In this document: positions 30,422-42,004 of the stretch, piece by piece
How positions within the stretch are numbered: the stretch's first letter is position 1
Layout of the letters: each line of letters starts with the position of its first letter
DNA from: Closterium sp. NIES-65
Lineage: Eukaryota > Streptophyta > Zygnematophyceae > Desmidiales > Closteriaceae
Direction of reading: 5' to 3'
Length of the DNA: 64,000 nucleotides
Assembly: GCA_948144175.1 (NCBI GenBank)
Contig: CANXME010002069.1
Location: 434,001 to 498,000, forward strand
The notes under the pieces: generated by a model
Seen by the model: the letters and a program-made list of their open reading frames with translations, nothing else
Told to the model about the DNA's origin: nothing
Database searches by the model: none
Position numbers and translations under genes: made by a program

Positions 30422-33400
30422 ATGCAGCCGGTGCACCATGGGCGGCTGTTAAGGCGTGAGGGGGTGCTTCATCTGTGTCGGTTGCTGCTGCTTGCAGCGT
30501 GGGCAGCGGCGTGCATTGCCGGTGCATGGGGGCTGGCTGGGGACCACCGCGGCCTCAGAGGTACGCCCTCCTGCTGTGCTGGTGCTGAGTGCCGTTGAGT
30601 GCTGCTGCTGAGGGCTGCTGAGTGCTGCTGAGTAGTGCTGAATAGTTTGAGTGGTGCTGAATAGTTTGAGTGGTGCTGAATGGTGCTGAGTGGTCTGCCT
30701 CACAAACCCCTAAACCGATTTTTAAGGCTCCTGGTAAGGAGTTGAGAAGCAAGGGCTTTGTCAATAAGATGTGATGCAGAGCGGTGCTGACTGGTCCGCC
30801 TCACGAGCCCCTCTCGCCTCCAACGCTTCCCGTGCACCACCATTACACCACTCCCACACCACCCCCACACCACCCTCACACCACCCCCACACCACCCTCA
30901 CACCACCCCCACACCACCCCCACACCACCCCCACACCACCCCCACACCACCCCCACACCACCCTCACACCACCCCTACACCACCCCACACCACCCCCACA
31001 CCACCCTCACACCAGCCCCACACCAGCCCCACACCACCCTCACATCACACCACCCCCACACCACCCCCACACCACCCCCACACCACCCGCACACCACCCC
31101 CACACCACCCCCACACCACCCTCACACCACCCTCACACCACCTTCACACCACCTTCGCACCACCTTCACACCACCCTCACACCACCCTCACACCACCCTC
31201 ACACCACCTTCACACCACCTTCACACCACCCTCACACCACCCTCACACCACCCTCACACCACCCCCACACCACCTCACACCACCCTCGCACCACTCTCGC
31301 ACCACCCTCATTCCACTCTTACCCCACCCTCGTGCCACCCTCACACGACCTTGCGTCACATCACTCTCACATCACCCTCACACCACACCTCGCACCAGCC
31401 TCACACCCCCCTTCATCTCCCCGCCCCCCCCCCCAAACCCCCCTTCACCCCACCTCACGCCCCTCTCTCTCTCCCGCTCCCCCCCCCTCTCCCAGACTGT
31501 ACGGACATCTTGGCAGCAGGAGTGGCTCTCACGCCCACCACCGACACACACACCGCACCTGCCACCTCCGTGCCCCCCTCCTCCACCGCCAACTCGAATA
31601 GCACCTTCTTGAATTTCACCTCCCCCACTGTAGATGGCACCTCCCCCAACTCTACTGCCAGCAGCAGCAGGGCGGGCGAGTGGGGGCACCACCGGCGGTA
31701 CGAGCGGCGGGCGGGGCAGTGCTGGAGCCGGGCGGAGCTGCCTTGCTATGTGGGCATCAGCAGGCACACACGGGTGCAGCAAGAGCAACAACAAAGCAAA
31801 GAAAGCACGGGGGACATTTTTTCCCCCGAGGGAGCTGGGCAGAACGAACAGCAGCAGCATGGGATGTCGGAGCAGCTGCAGGTGAAGCTGCGGCAGTACC
31901 ACACGTACCGCCGCGAGTGCCTCCACCGCGAGCCCCTCCACCACCTGCGCTCCACCCTGCTCGCCGGCAAGCCCACCGCCTGCCGCTACCTTGTCTTCTA
32001 CCACCCGTCTGACGGCCAGGGCAACCGCCTCATCTCCCTCGTCTCCGCCTTTGCCTACGCGCTGCTGACCGATCGGATCTTCCTGTTGAGCTCTAAGAGT
32101 GGGCCCGCTGCCGTGCTGTGCGAACCGTTTGAGCACGGCGAGTCGTGGGTGCTGTTTGGGCGCGAGGAGAAGTTGGAGGAGCATCATGCGCAGGTGCTGG
32201 CGCTGAAGGTGGCGAGGGAGTGGAGGGAGGTGAGGGAGGGGAGGGAGAAGAAGGGGAAGAAGGGAGGTGGGCGGAGGAGGCTGGTGGAAGGTTTGGTGCA
32301 GAGGCAAGAGCAGTGGTTAGGGGAGTGGCAAATGCAGTTGGGAAGGCAGCAGCGTTTGCTGCAAAACATCAATCCAAACACGCCAGCACCACCATCACCA
32401 CCAACAGCACTGCCACCACCACCACCACCTACAGCGCCACCACCGCCACCACCACCACCACTAGCACCAACAACAGTTTCTACACCCACCTCTCCTATGT
32501 TTCCTCCCCCAATGCCTCCATCATTTCAACCCCCACCCTTACCTCCCCCTCCCCCTCCCCCTCCCCCTCCCCCTCCACCCCCACTCCCACCGATTCTTCC
32601 CATGCCAACCCCACCACTGCCACCCACTGCACTGCCACCACAAGCATCATCACTGTCACTACCAACGCCACCAACACCACCAACGCCATTTCCAACGCCA
32701 CCACCAGCAGAGGCAGCAGCAGCACCCCCACCACCCCCACCCTTACCCTCTCCGCCTCCCCCCCCACCATTCGAAACGCCAGCAGAAGGGGAGGACGAAA
32801 TACCACCAATGTATGTCATCCGTGCCAATGCCATCCTATGATGTCCCTTGGCATACCACTGTTTGTGCCATGCCATGTGTGGCATGCCCACGTGTGTGTG
32901 CCATGCCCATGTGTCTGTATGATTGCCATGACAGTTCACGGTAGTGTCATGCCATCATTTGAGGCAATGCCGTCACTCAATGCGTCACTGAATGCCATCA
33001 CTCGACACCCCTCTCTTCGCGATCTTGTCTCTACGCCCCTTCTCTGCCCCTGAGTCTGACCAGTCTCCCAAAGTCCCATTTCCCTTGCTCCACCATTCCC
33101 TCCCTCATAAGTCCATTCTTTCTCGTCTCCATTCCCCTCTCGTCCCCCCCTCGTAACCCCTCGTATCTCTCTCTCAACCCCATCCTCCCCTGCTAGTCAT
33201 TGAGTGGAAACCCACTCCCCTCCAGCCCTCTTCGTCTGCCTCGCAGCAGCCTCCCACACCCCCTCACTCCCCAAGTTCCCACTTACTTCCTTCCTGATTC
33301 CCCTCCAACACCCTCCCCATTCCCCCCACCCTCTCCCAGTCTAAAGGTGAACATCTTTCACACAACCTCTCGATCTGGGCAACTCTTTTTCTGCGAATTC

Positions 33401-34543
33401 GAGCAGCAATGGCTCTCCCGCACGCCCACGCTCCTCCTCTCCTCCAACCAGTACTTCCTCCCCGCCCTCTACCTCCTCCCCTCCTTCCGCCGCCGCCTGC
33501 TCCTCCTCTTCCCCTCCCACCAGCCCTTCCGCTCCCTCTCCCGCCTCCTCCTCTTCCCCCGCAACCGCATCTGGGCGCAACTCACCCACCGCTTCCACTC
33601 CCTCATCGCCCCCGCGCCCGCGCGCATTGGCCTGCAGGGCCGCTTCCCCACGCACGCGAACGAAGGTCGACTGCGGTACGACACGATGAACATGGGTCGA
33701 TGCCTGTTGGATGCTCTCAACTCGTCGGTCCTGCAGGAGGCAAGGGAGATGAGGCTTGGGGCGGATTGGGAAGAGGGCGGGCGATGGAGGGGGGTGGTGG
33801 AGGGGGCTGGGGCAGCGGAAGGAGGGGAGTTAGGGAGAGTTTTCACAAGCAGTGGCAGCAGTAGCAGCAACAGCAGTAGCAGCGACGGCAGTGGGGATGA
33901 CTATGGGTTAGAGGGGTTGTCAGGGAATGTGACAGAGGTGATGGTGGCATCTTTGAACGCTGCTCTAGTGCATAACCTGTCAGTGGCAGTGACAGGCAAC
34001 ATGAGTGCAGTGCGAGTGAGTGTGGGGCACGACGCCACACATGCTGCCATGGGTGTTATACTACCGCCCATTAACAGCAATGCTGCTTCTCCTGCTCTTC
34101 CTGCTGCTGCTCCTGCGCCCATGTCTCCAGATGTAGCCAACAGCAGCAGCAGCAACGGCGCATCCGACACCCACGTCCACATAGTCCGGCTAACGATTGA
34201 TGAGAAGCAGAACAATGGCGATAAGGCTGGTGTTGACCGAGCAATGGTGGACATCTACACTCTAGCTCTCTTCTCCGACGCCCTCATCATCTCCGAGGTC
34301 TCCACCTTTGGCTACCTCTGCGCCTCGCTCTTTGGTGTGCCCCGCACCACGTTCGTCAGTGCCACGTGCAAGCGAGCGCCGCCTGAGCCGTGCTTGCACT
34401 TCCCACCGGGGAACGAGCGGTGCCCGGATGGCCAGGCACAGGTGCTAGAGCAGGCGTTGGCTGCAGACCCGCATGTGCCGCTCATGCACTGCGTGGATGT
34501 GAGAAATGGGCTCACATTGAAGCCTCTTGAAGGATGGGAATAG
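30422..34543 (+). CDS. GT37 family fucosyltransferase-like protein (three exons)
   Basis: Predicted Golgi type II membrane enzyme of the plant xyloglucan/arabinogalactan alpha-1,2-fucosyltransferase family, transferring fucose from GDP-fucose. Model: exon 1 30422-30560, exon 2 31496-32810, exon 3 33340-34543, both introns GT-AG and in phase, about 885 aa (960 if ATG 30197 is used). Exon 1 encodes a short basic N-terminus and a signal anchor (HLCRLLLLAAWAAACIAG). Family blocks: YLVFYHPSDGQGNRLISLVS and AYALLTDRIFLL, then CEPFEHGESW; after the second intron SGQLFFC and SNQYFLPALYLLPSFRR; motif I IGLQGRFP; ALFSDALIISEVSTFGYL; C-terminal EPCLHFPP and VDVRNGLTLKPL. Unusual: a charged then proline-rich insertion of about 200 residues (32190-32790) and a Gly/Ser-rich insertion near 33840. 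The substrate cannot be told from sequence. Confidence 0.85.
30838..31420 (+). repeat. Minisatellite filling intron 1 of the GT37 gene
   Basis: About 50 copies of an 11-bp unit, ACCACCCYCAC, with single-base variants. It occupies more than half of the intron (30561-31495). The C-rich strand is the sense strand. Long Pro/His/Thr-rich open frames here are artefacts of the repeat. Confidence 0.92.
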
Positions 34544-34612
34544 GCCTTCTGAGTAGGGTAGGATCTGGATAAGCTTGCGCGTGAAGTGTCGCTGTGCTAT
34601 AATGTCGGCTAA

Positions 34613-35158
34613 GGGTGCATTCCGCTGTGAACACTTTCTCAAAGAAAGTGTCCGAATCACTTTTGGCCCTAGTCGCCCTCAAATGTCTCGGAACTTCATG
34701 TCCCAATCGATCGATGTACTGCGACCCACGGCGACATCTCGACAACTTTGTGTGAAGGAATGTGATTGGTCCGTTGTGTGAGTTGCCTACTCAACCTACG
34801 CGTCACATGCACCTGGGCGGAAGGTCTGCGGGCGCGAAATGATCGGGATGGTCAATAATTCCGAAGGAGCCTTGTGTGGCCAATCACGTTTCAGAGTACG
34901 CGTAGCTACTGAAATCCGTCATTGTAGAATGATGACCAGGTACATTCAGCATGGATTGACATTTGGCACCGCGTGCGATGGCTGGTGTGTGTTGAGTTGG
35001 CGTGCAATTAGCCCGCGACAGTTCCGCGTTTCACGCCACCCAATGAAAAAATACTTTTTGCGACAAACAAGAGCGGTCCGGAATTCGGACACCTGGCAGC
35101 ATATGTTGTAAGTACGCGTCACTTCTCTTTGAGAAAGTGTCCAGAGCGGAATGTACCC
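34613..35158. mobile_element. MITE with 32-bp terminal inverted repeats (Tourist/PIF-Harbinger-like)
   Basis: 546 bp bounded by GGGTGCATTCCGCT (left) and the complement of GGGTACATTCCGCT (right); the 32-bp ends match at 29 positions by eye. Flanked by TAA at 34610-34612 and 35159-35161. A 3-bp TWA target and GGG-type ends are typical of PIF/Harbinger elements. No transposase is encoded. It starts 69 bp after the GT37 stop codon, so it may lie in that gene's 3' untranslated region. Confidence 0.8.
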
Positions 35159-35161
35159 TAA

Positions 35162-36665
35162 TTCCAAATTTAGTACCGTTGTTGAACACCCTTAGGTCCT
35201 GCAATATTATTCATTTATTCCAACTCGTAACGTGTCGGGGAATAGATTGAGCAAAAAAGGCTTGTGGAAGATTACAATATGCGAAAGATTGTGGTAAATT
35301 GCCTATTATGAGTGGAATTGAGCGAGCGAGAAAATTTTGAACTATCAAGGCAAAACAATACAATGAGCGAAGTTTTGAGCGAATTGTTGTACGGTAGCAA
35401 AATCAAAGGTAACGTAATGAGTGATCACAAAAAGCGCCCCTGGGGCCTATCGCAAAGGTTGGGAAAATGTCGAGGCATAGGACCGGGCCGCAGGTTACAA
35501 GCCGAGCCGTGTACTTTGCTCGTGACGGTGATGGTAGCGGGAACAGTTTCCAGGCGAATGACTTGAGTGTTGCAATAATTGGCTCCGCCCTTGCTTGGGC
35601 GATGCCGATTTCGCAGTCGGGTACGTTGGAGGTACAACCGGCCGACTTCCTTCAGTGGACGCCGACTTGGGGGAGGAAGTCGACGGAGTTGGTCGACGTC
35701 GGCGGGACCACTGCGATGGCGCGGACGAGGCGAAGTCGGCTGACGGCTTCGGCACGGGCGGTTGACGAAGGCGTTCGTCGACCAGATGTCAAGTCGACAC
35801 CAACTTAATGGCCTTTTCTGGTCGGCCATGTAACCTGGTCGACGAAGTTATGCGGAAATGCGCGAACTTTGCCCCGATAGATTTTGGCGGAGTCGACCTG
35901 CGTGGCGACATCATGTGGTCGACATGGTGCACCTAAGCAATCATCGACATATGGTCGAGCCAGGACCGGCGCAACGTGCGTGACAGTGCACGACGTGCTT
36001 AACTAACTACCTGCACCTGCTTGGTAGGTGCGCACATGTGCGCACGTGCTGACCTGCTGTTGAAATGATGGCAAGCCTCCTTGCTGCAGCGTTGTCAAGC
36101 CACCCTGGTACTACGTTGGCAAGTCGTCGACTTTCAGTGTTGTCAAGCCGCCTTTCACCTGCATAGGCACGCCGCTGACGTGCGGAGTTGGCAAGCTGCC
36201 TTTGTGCTGCGCTAGAAGTCGACTTGAAAGTGTCGGGTTGCTAGTACATTTCTGCTGTATTCAATTTGCCATTGCGATTGTCATTGTTGTTCACAACTTT
36301 CAAAGTGAAACTCTTGCCAATTCGCCCCATGAACACAGGAAGTAGAGAGAAGACACGCAACACTACAGTCACCCGTACAACCCTGTAGCCTCCGACGAAG
36401 GCTAGCTACCACCGTTGTAGAGTGACTCTCGGCATGGTGCGATGAGCGTGGACGGTCCCGCAATAGACCTTCAGAATAAGCCAACTTTGCGCATCACCTA
36501 AGATGTTGTTAGGCCGACGCCATGGTTGAATCTGTTGTCGAGGCAGGCGTAGAGGATACCCTGCGGACGAGAGAGACTCATGTTCGGGCATGCCACCAAG
36601 CTGGCGAGTTTGGCGCAGCGAGTATGGAGGTGCTCCTCCTATGCTTTCGTGTGGGCGCGCGGGCA
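35162..36665. other. Unassigned DNA between MITE and COP5
   Basis: No gene recognised. 35678-36235 is rich in GTCGAC and related CGAC motifs, and 36065-36215 has degenerate 30-40 bp repeats around TTGTCAAGCCRCC. Open frames are short on both strands. The same GTCGAC richness appears right of COP5 (44800-45370), so both sides may belong to one decayed element. Confidence 0.4.
36028..36045. repeat. Perfect 18-bp palindrome
   Basis: GTGCGCACATGTGCGCAC equals its own reverse complement. Confidence 0.85.
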
Positions 36666-36670
36666 TCCCC
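36666..36670 (+). repeat. Target site duplication TCCCC, left copy (COP5)
   Basis: TCCCC precedes the COP5 LTR; TCCCC also follows at 44355-44359. Confidence 0.92.
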
Positions 36671-36797
36671 TGTGAAACTAACTGAACAGGAATGAATTGA
36701 CTAAGAGTTGGGTACAAATACAACCCTAGCAAACTGTACCCCATATGTGCTACCCCACTATAGCCTACAAACATGCATCAGCTATAATAATCTGACA
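36671..36797 (-). repeat. COP5 3' LTR
   Basis: 127 bp; minus strand TGTCAGATTATTATAGC to GTTAGTTTCACA. It lacks four bases present in the 5' LTR (AGTCAGAG there, AGAG here on the plus strand). Confidence 0.94.
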
Positions 36798-36810
36798 CAC
36801 CCCCATAGGC
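36798..36810 (-). other. COP5 polypurine tract
   Basis: Minus strand CCTATGGGGGTG immediately before the 3' LTR, the same as in COP2. Confidence 0.75.
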
Positions 36811-37006
36811 AAAGTGGGGGAGAACAAGGGGTCACAAGACCAGTCAAGCAAAGCAAAGCAAAGCAAGCTCAGGGTGGATCACAAAGTCACCACACAGTCC
36901 GAGCACAAGAGCAGGGCCAGAGGCCAGTTCACATGCAGGAGTACAGACATATATATAAAACTAGACAAGCAGGAGCAGGTATATATATGACAAAGTACAA
37001 GTAAAG

Positions 37007-40000
37007 TCAAGAAGAGAGCAAGTGAGGCAAGACAGGTACAAGACCCAGCTGGGTACAAAAGCGCTGATGGTCACAAGGCGCAAGTGCCTTGGTGAACACA
37101 TCAGCAGTGTTGGCCTCAGAGGCCACGTAAGCAAGTCGCAACTGACCACGCTGCTGCAGCTCACGAGCAAGGAAGTAGCGGAGAGCAATGTGCTTCGTTC
37201 TGTGCTCCAAGCGCTGCTCTCGACACAAGGCCAGCATGGCCTTGTTGTCTACGTACAGCACTGGAGGAGAACTAGGCGGCTCTCCAAGGTCGGTCAGCAG
37301 GTAGGTGAGCCAGCGAAGCTCCTGTGCAGCCATGGCCCCGGCGTAGATCTCAGCCTCACAACTGGAGCCGAGAACCGAAGACGAGCGAGTAGACCGCCAC
37401 GAGACAGAACCGGAACCAAGGCTGAAGGTGTAACCCTGTGACGACCGCTGCGTAGCCTGGTCGTCAGCCCAAGAAGCGTCCGCGTGGCCGGTAAGGACCA
37501 CTGGACTCCGCCCTCCAAGCACTAGCCCCATGCCCGACGTACTGCACAGGTAGCGCAATACCCTCTTCGCTGCAGCCATGTGCTCCGGTCTGTGTCTCCC
37601 AGGAGCAACATAGCGTGCAAGAATGCTAAGAGGGTATGCAAGGTCAGGTCGTGTGCAGGTCATCAGGTACATGAGGCAGCCAACAAGCTCTGCATACGGA
37701 CCACTCGACTCTACGGACTCATCCGAAGGCAGAGCTGAGAGTGAGTGGCGAGTAGGCAGAGGAGTGGCCTGAGGCGAGGAGTACGTGAAGCCGAAGCGCT
37801 GAAGGACCTGCTGCACCATGTGTGACTGAGTCAAGGTAATGGTGCCACGTGCTCTGTCCCGAGTGATCTGCAAGCCAAGGTAGCTGCGCAGTTCACCCAG
37901 GTCTGTGCACGTGTGTCTCTTCAGCAGCTCGGACTTCACGTAGGCGAGTCCAGCAGTGTCCGCTGTGGCAAAGACCAAGTCGTCGACGTACACGAGGATG
38001 TAGAACGGCGGCAGGGAAGTGTCGGTGCGAAGAAACAGCGACGGGTCAGCAGTAGAAGGAGCAAACCCAAGAGCCGCAAGCGTAGTCCTCAGTGTGTCGT
38101 GCCACTCACGCGGTGCCTGGCGGAGACCGTAGACTGGCCGTCGGAGGCTCCACTGGGTGCCAGGAGGGAAAGTCCCAGTGAAGCCAGGCGGACGGCGCAG
38201 CCAGATCTCCTCGTGCAGGCTACCCTGCAGGAACGCAGTGCTGAAGTCGAGGGAGTGAAGCTCGTAGTCGCGCTGAGCGGCAATGTGCAGCAGCACCCGA
38301 AGAGTGGTCATCTTCGGGGTGGGAGAGAAGGTCTGAAAGTAGTCAACTCCCTGCCGCTGACTGAAGCCACGAGCCACGTAACGCGCCTTGAAGACAGGCG
38401 GGGAGCCCGGCGGCCGCTTCACCCTGAAGATCCACATGCCACTGACGATGTTCGCCCGAGGAGGGGGAACCGCGTCAACGTAGGTGCCTGTGGACTTCCA
38501 GGAAGCCATCTCTGCATCCATAGCTGCCTGCCACTGAGAGGAGTAGGGACCCTCTACGGCCTCCGCGTAAGAACGCGGAGTCGGGATGTCTAGTGCATCC
38601 GGGTCTCCCTCAGGGGCAAGCAGTACAGACGCGAGATGAGGTGAAGCAGCCGCTAGACACTGTAACTCCTCCTGCCTGTCCTCTAGGACGTCCGTGCCAA
38701 GGGCACACTCACCCCCGACGGACGGAGGACAGGCGGACTCAGACTCAGCGACAAGACGAGCAGCGTAGTCTAGACGACAGCGCGCAGCAAAGTCGACAAG
38801 CTCAGTGACAAGGGCAGACGCAGCAGACGACTCAAAGGAAGGGTCAGTGACAGCAGTAGCAAGGAGACGCGTGACAGTAGGACTGGCAGCACGAAGAGAG
38901 TCCGACTCCGGGTCGGCAAGAGCAGGAAGAGAGGAAGCAGGAGGAGAAGGCAAAGGGGCACGCAGAGGAGCAGTGGACGGACGCAGTGACATCCGGTGCG
39001 TGCCAGGGACAGGAGGAGGACTCTGACGCGACCCGCGACCACTAGCGCGCTCAGTACGAACAGGCGACGCAGGACGAAACGCAGGCTCACGACGCTCAGT
39101 AAGACCTCCAGTCGGACCAGCGTAGGGAGAAGGAGCAGGCAAAGGGGAGGCAGGCTGTAGCCGTGGCTGTGACCGAACAGGCTGTGGACCCTCTAAGGAA
39201 GCAGGAGGAGGTGCAAGACCAAGAACCTGCTGTAGGAGCGGAACGAAGTACGGTCGAGGCCGCACGGCGACACCAGAAACAGCAGGAACAGCACCAGTCC
39301 CCCCGTCAGGAGGACCCACGCCAGCAGCACCTCCAGCAGCACCTCCAGAAGCTCCAGAACCCCCACCAGCAGCACCAGGAGCACTGTCAGTCGGACCACC
39401 AGTGGCAGGCTCAGCGCCAACACCCTCAGCAGCACCAGCTCCAGGAGAACTCTCAGACCGAGCAGCTCCAGCACCCACAGTACGAGCACCGTCGGGACGC
39501 GCGGCAGCAGTACCCACTGCAGGCGAAGAACCACCAGCACCAGCAGCACGCCTCCAGCGCCTGGTAAACCACTCACGTAGCTCCTGTGGGGAGAGTGGCT
39601 CCCGGCGAGACGAAGCACCCCCAGGCTCAGCACCCCCAGGCTCAGCACCCCCAGGCACAGCACCCCCAGGCTCAGCACCCCCAGGCTCAGCACCCCCAGG
39701 CACAGCACCCCCAGGCTCAGCACCCCCAGGCTCAGCACCCCCAGGCACAGCACCCCCAGGCTCAGCACCCCCAGGCTCAGCACCCCCAGGCACAGCACCC
39801 CCAGGCTCAGCACCCCCAGACTCAGCACCCCTAGGCTCAGCACCCCCAGGAACAGCACCCCCAGGCTCGACACCTCCAGGCTCAGCACCCCCAGGCACAA
39901 TTCCCCCAGGCTCAGCACCCCCAGACCCCGCACCCTCAGGCTCAGCTCCCGCAGCAGCACCAGAGTCACCAGTGACCTCGACAGGCTCGACCGCGTCTAC

Positions 40001-41957
40001 CTGGGACACACCTGAAGGGGCAGGACCCTGAGGGGGGAGGGGGACTACCGGGGGGGGGCCTGGTACCAAGAAGAGCGGGGGCGGGGGGAGGGACGGAGTG
40101 CGGTAGGGGAAGAGGCGGTAGTAGGGTACCGACTCGTCGAACGTGACGTCCTGGGAGGACAGAACACGTCGAGAGGTGGGGTGGTAAAACTGCCACCCAG
40201 GGGCGTCGGGGGGGAACCCCAGGAAGACGCAGGGAGAAGCACGAGGGGACAGCTTGTCCGCAGACAGGTCGCGAACAAACGCCCGAGATCCCCAGACCCG
40301 GAACGCCGACGCATCGCCAACCTTCCCCGTCCACAGGAGGGCTGGGGAGGTCTCTGGTCGAGAGACCCTGGGGTGGAGGTTGATCTGGTGCGCAGCGTAC
40401 CTGACCGCAAACGGCCACAGAAAATGGGGAGCAGCCGCATGCATCATGGACGTACGAGCGACGTCCATGACCATGCCAATGCGGCGCTCAGCAATCCCAT
40501 TCTGCTGTGGTGAGTCCGGAAGCGTGAAGGTCTGACGGATGCCCCGCACACGACAGTAGGCACTCAGGAGGCCAGAGGAGAACTCTCCGCCTCTGTCCGA
40601 GTGCAGACGCAAAACAGGGAAGTCAGAGCCAAAGCTCCTCCGAAGCTGAAGACGAGCTGCGCGGATCCAGTCGATCAACACCTCAGTGACCTCACCCTTG
40701 CTGCGCAAGGGGAAGACTGTGGTGTAACGCGAGTAGTCGTCAACCACTAGCAGGAAGTAGCGCTCCTGACCCTGTCCACGGACGCGGGCTGGGCCCCACA
40801 CGTCCATGTGAAGCGTCTGCAACGGGGCCTCTGTCGGAGGAAACTGGGAGGAGTGAGGGGCAGCACGCTGGCGCCCCTCGACACAGGGGACACAGGCAGG
40901 GCCAGGGCCCGGAGGAAGGGGAGGGAGGGACCGGGGAAGACCAGACACAAGGACCCGCGAGGCCATGCCTCTGAGCCGAAGCAGAGAGGGGTGGCCAAGG
41001 CGGTGGTGCCAGAGGAGTGTCTCGTGAGACAGACGACGACACGAACAGGGGGCAGACTCAGGACCAGACCTGGACGCTGCAGCAAACACCTGACCAGACG
41101 AAGGGACTCTACCAGACGCAGTACCTGGAGGAGAAGCAGTGGTCAGTGTGTACAGGCTCGACCCTGGCCGACGTGTAAACGTAGCCAGGTGACGACCTGT
41201 ATCCGCCTCCGTACAGTGGGTCACCCGCTGACGAGCAGGGGTGAACTGGTGGACACCTGCATCCTGGAGGTCAGCACCACTCACCAAGTTCGTCGAGAAC
41301 GAGGGGAGGTAGAGACCAGTCAGGGTGCCAGAGGGGGCCGCTGGACACGGGAGGACAGTGGAGAAGCGAGACAGGACAGGTCCCCCAGAGGGGTCAGCCA
41401 GGGACACCGCAACCGGCCGACTCAGCGGCGTGAGAGTGGTGCGGTCCCTAAAGAAGGAGCGAGACGCTCCAGAGTCAAGGGTGAAGGTGTGAGAGGCCGA
41501 AGCCGACACAGTACCTGAGAGCGCGGACTCACCAGCACCTGAGAGCACAGACGCACTGGCACCTAGAGCTGCAGCCTCACTAGTACCTGACGCGGCAGTA
41601 CCAATGCCCGGGTCGGGCGGGAAACACCGGTAACAGTCATCCTCATCACTACCAGTCACAGCATACATAGCAGAGAGAATAGCATCAAAGTCAAGATCAT
41701 AAATAGCTACTCCAGCCCTAGACAGCTCTCCCCAGCGGGGGATCTCAGCGGCCTCCGGAAACTGCTGACGCCAGGCGTCGGTCAGGCGGCCAAAGCAGCG
41801 ACGGGCTGTGTGGGCGCCCCCACACCTCTCCCCCGCACGGTCACCGGTGCGAAGAACGTAGGGGCAGGGACCAAGTGCACCACCGCGCTGACGCTGCAAG
41901 TACCACTCACGGAGCTGCTGAGGGCCGGGGACGGTGCGAGAGCGCTGCTGCTGCTGC

Positions 41958-42004
<47 letters not shown>

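Noticed and set aside
30838-31420. Possible CRISPR array
   Set aside because: Units are 11 bp and contiguous, without unique spacers; this is a minisatellite in a eukaryotic intron.
30771-31601. Open frames of His/Pro/Thr repeats upstream of the fucosyltransferase exon
   Set aside because: They come from the intron minisatellite; splice sites at 30561 and 31494-31495 remove it in phase.
39586-39834. Plus-strand frames of [10 protein letters not shown] repeats
   Set aside because: Antisense of the 15-bp coding minisatellite in the intact COP5 polyprotein.
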